Positions 50,831 to 60,000 of a DNA stretch of 60,000 nt are shown piece after piece. A program made the translations under genes and the position numbers. The DNA is from Liolophura sinensis (taxonomy: Eukaryota; Mollusca; Polyplacophora; Chitonida; Chitonidae). The stretch is taken from NCBI RefSeq assembly GCF_032854445.1, contig NC_088300.1:28937608-28997607 (forward strand), written 5' to 3'. How positions within the stretch are numbered: position 1 is the first letter of the stretch; each line of letters opens with the position of its first letter. The notes below the pieces were generated by a model. The model did no database searches. It saw only the letters and a list, made by a program, of their open reading frames with translations, and was not told where the DNA came from.

Positions 50831-52576
50831 ATGCAAGCAAAGCTACATTAACCTGAAAATCTAAAGACACTCTTAATCGATATCATCTGACGTGCTTATC
50901 CAATTAGTATCTTTCAAATGGCCTGTATTTATGAACATAAATGCGTCAGTGACGCTAATGAATGGAGACAATTATTCAGCAGGTAAAACAAACGCAAACC
51001 TTCCCATCAATCGATTTGATGATATTAACGACAAGAGAAGAAAATCAATGCGACGCTTGGCATTTTTTTGCTTCAGGAGCTATAAATGGTTAGCACCACT
51101 TGCGGATATCTTAGGTAAAGCCTGACCTGTTCATTTTAGTCTTGAATGAGTCGATTGACCTATTGGTTGGCAAGTGATAAAATGTAGACCAGATAGAGGG
51201 GGTATCTTTGAATGAACACGTCATTGCGCTCTGTAAGTATTCTACCTGACTACCTTAACAAAACTGCATAAAGTCTTGCACAAAATTATAATGGCGATAA
51301 AGTCAGCGAGAAACCCGGAGTATTTAAATATACATGTAATATTACTGGTAAGTGAATCTTATCATTCATAGTTATTGAAATCATTTGGATGTTGAGTCGT
51401 AAGTCAAAACAATCATAAAAAATTGTATACAAAGTTTTGTCTAGAGCACTGATTTAAGAATGAATACATTTTTATAAATATTATACATATCCATGTTTCC
51501 AAAACCAGCGAATTCCTCTCCGTGGGTATCCTTTGACTGCTCTACCTTGTACTGAACACCTGCCATCTCTCGTTGATTATCGTAGTTTATCTCTCACGAA
51601 ACCCACTGCTATATATTTTAAAAAATGCTTTGTTTATTTTGACTTAGATTTGTCATGGCAGTTGAAAGATAATCTGATTGTTGTTTTATGCCTAACTCAG
51701 AAATTTTTCACTTATACAGTGGTGTTCATTTCTATGGGTGGAGGCAACAGGATTGCCGGTGTAAACCATCGACCTTTGGCAAGTTACTGGCAAACTTTCC
51801 CACGCGTGACATAGCTATGCATGGGTCTTGTTACCATCGGCTCCCTATAAGTACGATCGTTTGAGCTGAGTCGCGTTCAAAGCATTTGTGCATGCCGAGC
51901 TTTAAGCATTACCGCTTAACTCAACTCAACCAACTCAGTTCAACCCGACCGCTGCGTCGTGCATACAGACAGACAGATAAAAATGTTGGCGTTCCATTCA
52001 TTGTAAAGATTCACGTCAAAACAAAGACTAAACAGGAATGAGAACGCCACACGTGTTAGAAAATACAAATAACGGTAGTAAAACAAACTAAAGTATTACG
52101 CAGGTAAACTAGAGATATTCAGAGGCCTACTCAGGTGATGCAGTGACGAAAAACAACGACTTAGCTGGACGCATTGTGTATGTGAAGTTCAATCTTAGTC
52201 GCATATCCATCGATTACTGGGACCATCATCGCCCGATCAGTTCACTTTTCTTGAGTCGCGCCATAAAGGGATAGAGTATTGATTGTGATTGGCTGGTGTG
52301 ACAGATATTCTAACTCAGACTGTTCCTAGCCTTAGCTTAATTTTGGGTATGGCAGATTTTTTCAAGCTTGACTATGGCGGTGATTAACCCAGGTAACCCT
52401 ACCTTCAATGTCAGCCGATTCTGTACCCCTTTACGCTCTACTGTATGCCCATCTTTAGATTGCACAAACGGCCAAACGAGTGTCGTTGACAACTTACTTC
52501 CACGAAGTTCCCACAAGCTGTGAGAGAGGTGGAATCTACAATTCCTCTGTCCAAGGTCGGGTATTTGTGTGTCATA
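50831..52576. other. Non-coding stretch with one weak SINE copy
   Basis: A degraded minus-orientation SINE lies at about 51676-51808 (ttttatgcctaactcagaaa, cccacgcgtgac). Nothing else recognised. Confidence 0.45.
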
Positions 52577-52835
52577 CACTCAAAAAATTAATCGGTTAAA
52601 CAGAAAGTCTGTTGTCTGAGTAATGCCAGAATGTATTCTGCTATTGCAGCAAAATGTTCTGTTAAATATAATACGTTTAAAAAAAACAACACACATATAT
52701 TACAATAATTCAACATCAGATTCTATTAGACTAACAGTATATTATACTGAATATCACATATAATAACAGAATGCATTTTAGCATGATTCAGACAGCAGAA
52801 TTTTTGTTAAAATGAACAGATTAATTTTTTGAGTG
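52577..52835. mobile_element. MITE with long terminal inverted repeats, 259 bp
   Basis: Begins cactcaaaaaattaatc and ends with its exact complement gattaattttttgagtg. Imperfect complementarity continues inward over about 65 bp (tctgttgtctgagtaatgc against gcatgattcagacagcaga). No coding frame. A target-site duplication is not clear. Confidence 0.8.
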
Positions 52836-52989
52836 CAGCCATTGAACGACTTCGTACAATTTGTGTACATGCATGGTTGGGGGAAGTATTAACCTTATTA
52901 AGCCCAACCTTTTTTCATTTTCGAGGACAGCTATTTTATTTACCACTATTACCCATGGTTTTCTGTGAGCTCAGCTCATACAGGGTTAA

Positions 52990-53365
52990 TTGTGATATGT
53001 GCACATGAAGTACAGAAGGCTGAAGAAGAGAAAGCTGTAGAATGCTCAGAAATGCAGCTTTGAGTGGGGCTAACAAATCATACCAGTACATTAAGTGGGC
53101 AAACGAACCCCTTTTGACGACAGTCATAAATTGGATATTTCAATATTTATTGTAACACACCAGATTTATGTAAGATTTGTTACGTGAGGTAAGCTGGTGA
53201 GTGCAGCCCATATGTGCTATACAATTTTTGATGCACCACACAAGGTTGGAGAGAAAAAAAAGAATCAATAGAGATGCTTAGAATACAGCTTTGGGTGGGA
53301 CTAATGAATAGCACATGTACCTTAAGTGATCGAACTAACCTTTTTGGTCTACAGTCATGTACAAA
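52990..53365. repeat. Direct duplication of about 150 bp
   Basis: Segments 52990-53130 and 53215-53365 share gcttagaa/gctcagaa, atgcagctttgagtggg-type and cttaagtg-type blocks in the same order, at about 75% by eye. Confidence 0.55.
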
Positions 53366-53639
53366 GTGCCAGGTCATTTACATAACAAACAAAATATACA
53401 ATAGACATTTTGAAGATATTTTAAAGGAAGTGATTATATTTCTGTTGGGAGACTCTGCGCCATTTACAATTCTTACACTGAACGGCAATGAATTCCAGTC
53501 ACAGTCGAAACAAAGGAAGTTTTTCGAAAAAATACAGTTCGACAAGGATGAGGTGAGAATTTATAAGAACAAGGTTGAGGATAAGAGTTTCTGTCAGTTG
53601 TTATTCGATGGCGTATTCTGTGGAGCGACGTGTGGTTGA
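53274..53639 (+). other. Open frame, 121 codons, unrecognised
   Basis: The second half has a protein-like composition (EDILKEVIIFLLGDSAPFT; FFEKIQFDKDEVRIYKN; LLFDGVFCGATCG). The first half overlaps the direct duplication, so the ATG is doubtful. No splice structure or domain is recognised. It could be an exon of an unknown gene or chance. Confidence 0.2.
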
Positions 53640-53929
53640 AAATATTATAAAGTAATTTCAGTCTGCGTATTTCACGTCGTAATTTTCATTTCATTAATTT
53701 TTTTTAATCCAGTCTCCAGGTATAGTAGGTCCGTGTTTGCCCTTTTGTAACATCCGGTATTACGCTGAGGAAATTTGTATACTTTTGAGTCTTGTGGATT
53801 GAGTTCTGTCGAATTGTGCCAGACAATGTCCATATACATCGATATTATTTGAATCATTCCTCGGCATACATTTATGCATTTTTCCACCAAACTTTATCGC
53901 CCATCTAACAGTTTAGACTCTTTCGTTTG

Positions 53930-54262
53930 TCATTTCATTATAATTGTTCCATTGTTACAGATTCTGTCAGTTAGATGCGTTTCCGTAATGGCTACAACAT
54001 AATACATGTTAACATTGGCATACAGAACGTCAATTTTATCATGAATAAAGCAAGCGTTAAGGTGTACAGTGGAAAGCTGAGAGCCTGCTGGCTGCGAATC
54101 TGGCATCGATTTGATATCTCCACATGATAAAAGAAGACAGGTTACAACAATATGACTGCACAATAGATAATACCAACCGATGGGCAGACTTTTCACAAGA
54201 ATACCAGGATGAGAAATAGAGCATGATGTTGGCATTAACGAGATTAAATGAGACCAAACCAA
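53930..54262 (-). pseudogene. LINE endonuclease fragment
   Basis: The minus-strand frame contains LNACFIHDKIDVLYANVNMY and VVAITETHLTDRICNNGTI, matching the start of the AP-endonuclease domain of CR1/jockey-type LINEs (N-A-x-S-x-x-x-K, then AITETxL with the catalytic Glu). The following reverse transcriptase is not present. Confidence 0.5.
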
Positions 54263-54479
54263 ATACTAAGACCAACATGTTCGCACGGTATGATTGTAGA
54301 TATTTACCCATTATCCATATGAAAAATATACATTTGAAATTAATGTACATTCAAAACAGGACCCTCAACCGTGCAACCAATGAGTGCAAGATGGATATAT
54401 GCAAAGCAAGAAGGCATCACACTTAGTATGATACCCGAATTTACCGTGCACTGCGAGAGAACACTTGGACTAAGGCTTA

Positions 54480-55289
54480 CTAACATCTTATAATCATTTA
54501 CCACGTTGTCTTAACTGTTGGTAATTATGCGCATAACTTGTATATAGACAACTTAAAGCAATATAAATTGCCTAGACAAAATAATATACCAGTCTAAAAC
54601 AAGGCAGTTGGTGAAAAAGTACACATTCATTCTCGTAAGAATAACAAACCACCGATTCATTTTTACTGAGACATTATTCCAAGTGTTTTTACATGAAATG
54701 GACAGCACGTTTTTTTTTTGCGGTTGTTACCACAACATGTATCTCTCTGCTCTTTAAGAACGCAGGGATAAGATTAAAGAAACATTTTCATGTTTAGAAT
54801 TAACCATTAGGTGGTAAAATCAATCTGCCTTGATTATAAATTTGCCATAGGTATACACAACTTGAACACAAGTGCATGGATCAACAGTTAGGTCTAAAAA
54901 AAAAGAACATACGGTTGACCTAGCAGAACACTTCTAAATTGCCCTGCCAAACTAAATGTATTGGCCCTTAGAGTTTACGGGCCCAAACAAATGTATCGAT
55001 TAATAGCAGCTTTTGAATGAGTTAACATCACCATTTTGATCTCGTTCCCATGGTATCATCGTTATTCATATATGCATACTCTGTTAGGCTGATAACAGTT
55101 TTGCTGTCTGCATATGTTTAACATTGTCAAGTTGACAGCCTTCTTGCCTAACAATGGAGGTATACTTGCGAAGCCAATCGCTTTGATATAGGTAACCCTT
55201 TATACGCTGTGAAAACAATACAGATGAAGGGGGAGTATGGTTAAGCTAATAGCTACAATTCCCGGCCGACTGAAACACATTATTGTGTA
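54480..55289. other. Non-coding stretch
   Basis: AT-rich, nothing recognised. Confidence 0.4.
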
Positions 55290-55328
55290 TAAGTTTTCTC
55301 CCACCATAATGCTGGCCACCGTCGTATC
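55290..55328 (+). repeat. SINE core fragment
   Basis: ttttctcccaccataatgct then ggccaccgtcgtat, an isolated 39-bp piece of the family core, directly before the foldback element. Confidence 0.7.
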
Positions 55329-55350
55329 CTGAGAGAAAAAATTGGTCCTA

Positions 55351-55502
55351 CTGACTCAAAAATATACAACTGACCTAATTCAACTTAAAAAACTGAGTCA
55401 GTCTCTTGAAAAATCACAGGAGTCCTTCATGACTCAGCTGATCTGGTCATATAACTTAGTTTTCTGAGTTGAATTAGGTCAGTTGTATATTAGTTGAATG
55501 AG
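55351..55502. repeat. Foldback element
   Basis: The arm with aatatacaactgacctaatt at the left is mirrored by aattaggtcagttgtatatt at the right, and smaller nested complementarity (actgagtc/gactcag) lies inside. Confidence 0.75.
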
Positions 55503-55589
55503 CTGGCATCATTGTGATGTCATTCTCACCACTAGATTAACCTTGTTTGTTTCCTGTGTAGAAATGTCTTGGACTGAACGCTGTAGCCC

Positions 55590-56130
55590 AGTGAGGTATG
55601 ATGAATTCTGTATCATAAGTTTTTACCCTTGATGAATTCTCTACTGTACTTTGTAACTTCTGATGAATTTTGTGTCGCATTTTCTTATATCTGGTGGATT
55701 CTGTATCATGTTTTACCTTTGATGAATTCCCTTCTGTACTTTCTAACGTCCGATGAATCATGTATCGTACTTTCTTACCTGTAATGGATTCTGTATCATA
55801 ATTTTATTCCCTGTGATGAATTCTCTTCTGTATTTTCTAACCTCTGATGAATCATGTATCGTACATTCTTACCTCTAATGGATTCTGTATCATAATTTTA
55901 TTCCCTGTAATGAATTCTCTTTTGTATTTTCTAACCTCTGATGAATCATGTATCGTACATTATTACCTCTAATGGATTCTGTTTCATAATTTTTTTCCCT
56001 GTGATGAATTCTCTTCTGTACTTCCTAACATCTGATGTATTCTGTGTCTTACTTTCCTACTTCTGATGTATTCTGCATCATTCTTCCTTACCTCTGGTGA
56101 GTTCTGTACCGGAGCTTCATTCTACTCTAA
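55590..56130. repeat. Satellite of about 31-bp units in a 95-bp higher-order repeat
   Basis: Units built on tgatgaattct(g/c) alternate among three variants (ending gtatcataattttattccct, cttctgtattttctaacctc and catgtatcgtacattcttac), giving a period of about 95 bp in the middle of the array. Confidence 0.82.
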
Positions 56131-56174
56131 CCTCTCTTGTGGAAATTATAACTACTTTAAATCAAGTTGTTGAA

Positions 56175-56242
56175 TGACAGACAGACAAACAGACACGCAC
56201 ACAGACAGATAGACAGGCTGATCGACAGACAGACAAATAGGG
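56175..56242. repeat. (ACAG)n-like microsatellite
   Basis: Imperfect acag/agac tetranucleotide run of about 65 bp. Confidence 0.8.
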
Positions 56243-56774
56243 CCTTTTTAAAACATAAACTAATTGGTGGTGACAATAAACTGATACATTTGTATAAAGG
56301 TAAGGACAGCGAGATCAAGGCACAGGGTGAGATATACAGGCTAAATGCTGAATGCTGAACAAATGAACAACCAACACATACACAGAGTGACTTTCACAGA
56401 GCAAAAATACATGTTTCCATCCTGAGTTTATCGATAGAGCTAAATGAGGCCTGTGGGTGGTATCAGGTAACTGTTGTTTTATACGAGTCTAAGTTGTGAA
56501 CGTCGGAAATCCTTATTGAGATTTAATGACATACCACGAATACTTATCAATTATTAAAAACCGCCATCAATTCTAATGTAAACCCATAGCGTAGAAAGTC
56601 AAGCCGTTCGTTGCTCTTATCGACCCACTCTTTGTGGCTTCTCGGTACGATATAATGGAGCACTCACCCATCATTTCCTGCCATTTTAAAACAGACAATT
56701 CAGCTGAAGTGGATCCAATCACATTTGACAGGCATTTGAACATACATAGCAACCGGTCTCACCTGTACAGAAAC

Positions 56775-57272
56775 CCCCGGGATGACACATGTAGAGCTAA
56801 TCCTTAACGTCTGTCAAAGTTACAGGCAAAGCAATATGATGAAACACCTGAGATGAGCTATGTAGACTTAATCCTTAACGTTTGTTAAAGTGACATACAA
56901 AGTTATATGATAAAACGCGAGGGATGAGCTATGTAGAGCTAATCTTTAACGTTTGTCAAACGGACAGGCAAAGTTATATGATGAAACACCCGGTATGAAC
57001 TGTGTACAGCTAACCTTAACATTTGTCAACCTGACAGGCAAAATTATATGATGAAACACCCGGGATGAGCTATGTAGAGCTAAATCTTAACTTTTACCAA
57101 AGTGACAGGCAAAGGTATTTGGTAAAACACCCGGGATGAGCTATTTAAAGCTAAACCTTAACGTTTGTCAAAGTTACAGGCAAAGGTATATGACGAAACA
57201 CCCGGGACGAGCTATGTAGAGCTAAACCTTAACGTTTGTCGAAGTGATAGGCAAAGCTATATGATGAATCCA
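56775..57272. repeat. 71-bp tandem repeat, about seven units
   Basis: Units start cccgggatgagctatgtaga and contain ccttaacgtttgtcaaagt and aggcaaagttatatgatgaa. Measured periods are 70-71 bp. Confidence 0.9.
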
Positions 57273-57497
57273 TAAATAGTCCAGTAATTTAATCAACCAA
57301 TTGTTTTAAACCGTGCATTTGGTTGACGAAATTCCGAAGGACGAGCATGAAATGTTATTTGCACCAAATGGTAAATTGTCTGTCTCAAATGTGTGCGGTT
57401 TTCAACAAAGTACCTTTTCTATCCTGTATTTATAATAAATGCTGGTAGGCATGATATGAAGCACCTGACAATTTGTTTCTTGTCGTAGGTGAGTACA

Positions 57498-57844
57498 CTG
57501 AGTCATACTCCTTACAGCGCATGCGGCGCTCTCTACCTTTTGCTTTACATCACTGCCACCAATGGCAAATTTTGTACAGGAATTTTGATCAACGCCAAGG
57601 TCACTGAGCTCACGGTGATGAGGCAGGAAGTGATGTCAGAAAGCACAAACAATCCGCTCAACCATCGTCTCTAATAATGCTTTATACACGTGCACTCTCT
57701 TTATCTAAAGTGTTTACAACAAGATACTAACCAACACCTAAAACATTTGTATTGATTAATGCTGATTGAATAGTTCCGCGGGAGGACACAAGTGTAAACA
57801 AGCTTACGTGCCGACGCATGCGCTGTAAGGAGTATGACGCTGAG
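57498..57844. mobile_element. Non-autonomous element with about 29-bp inverted repeats
   Basis: ctgagtcatactccttacag plus cgcatgcg (57498-57526) is complementary to 57815-57844 with one or two differences. The interior (about 288 bp) has no convincing coding frame. Confidence 0.7.
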
Positions 57845-58265
57845 TTTGTCTTGGTAGGTTACAAGGACGAAGTATGTATGTCTCCACGTGTCCAAAATTG
57901 GTGAAATTCAGTTGTCACCTCATCATACTCACACATCCTCCTCCAATCAACACAATACACTGACGAAATATTTCTATATTGTGGTGACACCAGTTACCAG
58001 TTAAAGTTATTTTTAATATTGCACAGATAAAGTAAGTATAAGAAACTTATCATTGAATCAAATTTAACTTGTTTAATTAAAGATACCAATGTAGTCATTC
58101 CTGTCCATAGGTTTCTCTTTACAATCAGTTACATAGAATGCGCATTTTTGTGATGAAAATTTTAATCTAGTACCCGTCTTGTTTAACAGCGCTTATAATA
58201 TTTGTTCCTCCTATATGTAGCGTTTATTGTGGACGAATCATACTTTTGAATCATTCCAAAAGTAG

Positions 58266-58368
58266 TCGCGGGTTTCCCCTGGGATCTGCCCGGTTTCCTC
58301 CATAATGTTGGACGCCGTCGTATAAGTGAAATATTTGCGCAAAACACCAATCAAATAATAAATAACAT
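58266..58368 (+). repeat. SINE, 3' part
   Basis: gtcgcgggtttcccctggga, ctccataatgttggacgccg and cgcaaaacaccaatcaaata. The 5' half is missing. Confidence 0.82.
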
Positions 58369-59885
58369 TCCAAACGTAACGCTTATTGTATAGTATTTTA
58401 CTAATGCACTATCAGTTCCTAGGTATTTCACACAGATCACACACGTGACGGTTTTCTTTCTACGTTATACCCTGCTATCCAATGTTTCTCTTATCGTTTT
58501 TCTGTTTCTCTCTTCAATCGAAACAATCGAAGGGAAAGAGGTAACTGATGTTAGCTCCTGTTAATGGCTCGCATCAACGTATTGATTCCTGGATATTTCA
58601 TGTGGACAAACTCTACATAAACTCGCTTCAAACAACACTGTTTTCATTTGCTTTTTATTTCAAATTTCAAGAAAAAAAGTGAAACACTTTTCGACATGCA
58701 GAACAACTTGATTTTCTATGGCCAGTGCTTTACGCCTACTAACTGATCTAGATGAGAGTAGTCTCCCCTTTGCTCAAGCATATAATCCACAGAGTGTCTA
58801 GGTGTGTTGGCTTACACGAATACAAGGCCAGTCCTTAGCAGATGACGGCAACCCATCTCTTCAACAACGGTATTCTTGGGTAGGCTGCCAGTAAATTCCG
58901 TGAGATTACAGATCTTGGTGAGAAATAGTGTTGTGTTAGATTATGCCTGTGGCGGTCGGTTATGGATTAAGACGGTTAGGCGAGCGAGTTTCTCTGACAC
59001 CAGTAGCTAACAGATCTGGTATGCTTAGAACTGGTCATACCTGTACGTTTGATAAACAAAGTAACATAATCCTTAATGCCTATTCTACAAATATATATTT
59101 TGGTGACAGCTGAGGAATCAGCTCAGATCTGTTTTTTTTCTTCTTTATGAAAATCAGCTTGAACTCGATTCCCGTGTGAAGTATCGGGTGTTGCAAAGGC
59201 TCGCATAAAATGCTCGAGATTTTCTGAATTGTGTGTGACTACTGAGCGTCATACAATGCTTGTCCCGCTGCAAAGAAGTTCCGATCACGCGCACTAAAGA
59301 CAGGTATCTCTCTTATAAAAAGCAATTACATCCTAATAGTAAGGAGAATAACCAAGTCTCGGTTCAATCCGCAACGGCCAAAATAATATCCAAAGTCAAA
59401 TTCCCAAACACTAGTTTCATTTTCCAAAATCAATTAATTAAAATATATATACGTTTAATTTCAACGCACGAGTGTCTAGAAGTTGAAATAGCCAGCAGTT
59501 TTCAATAACGTGGGAAAGACATTCTTGTGTAATGTCCGAAGCGCCAATTCTATTATGTTGTCCACAACACTCTATTAGATCACATGTTTAAGCAATGAAA
59601 GCTCCATATTTGTATTTTTACGCACAAAACCCTATCCTTACGAAATAATTATTATTGTATTGTGCATAATTGGATTATGTACTCTACATATAATTCTTTA
59701 CCACCTGTATTTACTCCATATGTAATATTCCTATGACTACCGGAAAACAGCTTGATTTTACTCTATAATAATTTGTCATGTATTCCTTTGGATCTTTCCT
59801 GAATACGTAACTAAATAATTCATATTTAGGCCTACTTATGTAGAATGAATAAATGAACCATGTTCTTTTTCTCGACAACAGAAAG
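58369..59885. other. Non-coding stretch upstream of locus E exon
   Basis: The earlier exons of locus E should lie here or further left, but no CTLD N-terminal exon was recognised. Confidence 0.35.
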
Positions 59886-60000
59886 CTGGTTTCGTCGATC
59901 CACTTCTCGACTGGGTTACAGCGCACACCCTGAGGCTGACACATTTACCTGGCTTGACGGCCAGGCAGATGACAACACATTCAACCTGATATACTTCTTT
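59886..60000 (+). CDS. Locus E: CTLD C-terminal-half exon of an A-type receptor, cut by the window edge
   Basis: After an acceptor (gaaag; alternatively aacag at 59881) the frame reads WFRRSTSRLGYSAHPEADTF then TWLDGQADDNTFNLIYFF to the last base. LGYS takes the place of the WIGL strand, and WLDGQADDN aligns with WSDGQADAGE of gene A exon 4 and more weakly with WFDGE of gene B. The gaaag acceptor gives the same phase (2) as the A and B exons. It is open throughout. The gene continues beyond the window. Confidence 0.7.

Noticed and set aside
58780-58880. N-terminal CTLD exon of locus E (frame with GQSLADDGN)
   Set aside because: No HLLDLR-type motif, wrong cysteine placement and no fitting phase for the exon at 59886.

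Overview
This window looks like nuclear DNA from a lophotrochozoan animal, most likely a mollusc (inference). The genes are split into short exons with GT/AG introns. The DNA is AT-rich with very low coding density. About twenty copies of one tRNA-derived SINE lie in both orientations. There is decayed Ngaro/DIRS, Ty3/Gypsy and Polinton/Maverick sequence, and a short (TTAGGG)n tract.

The coding content is a head-to-tail array, all on the + strand, of related genes for single-pass membrane proteins. The architecture is: signal peptide, one C-type lectin-like domain (CTLD) split over two exons, one seven-cysteine PAN/Apple-like domain, a Ser/Thr-rich mucin-like stalk with tandem repeats, a Cys-Pro-Cys juxtamembrane module, one transmembrane helix and a short tail. 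Five loci are visible. D is the 3' remnant of a copy (1-1032; nonsense codon, no membrane exon). A is intact from exon 2 on (2496-11715). P is a decayed copy of A (13015-21830), split by an Ngaro retrotransposon. B appears complete (36726-42768; predicted 727 aa, all seven exons join in phase). E is one exon cut by the right edge (59886-60000). D resembles B, and P and E resemble A, so the array may have grown by duplication of a B-type/A-type pair.

Layout: 1-1.0 kb locus D; 2.5-11.7 kb gene A, with a Gypsy remnant, a 52-bp minisatellite, SINEs and a foldback element in its introns; 13.0-21.8 kb pseudogene P with the Ngaro element (14.7-18.5 kb, split direct repeats A1-B1-A2-B2) and a 36-bp minisatellite; 22-36 kb mostly non-coding, with SINEs, minisatellites, an interstitial telomeric tract and a perfect 30-bp inverted repeat; 36.7-42.8 kb gene B, with a 24-bp minisatellite just after its stop; 45.06-50.7 kb a GC-richer, minus-strand, decayed Polinton/Maverick (adintovirus-like) element with integrase, packaging-ATPase and probable core-protein remnants; 50.8-59.9 kb non-coding, with inverted-repeat elements and satellites; then locus E.

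The intact genes look like surface recognition receptors with a lectin fold, a PAN module and a variable mucin stalk. Their ligand and role (immunity, gamete or self recognition) cannot be read from the sequence. The CTLDs lack the usual calcium/sugar motifs, so classical carbohydrate binding is not supported.
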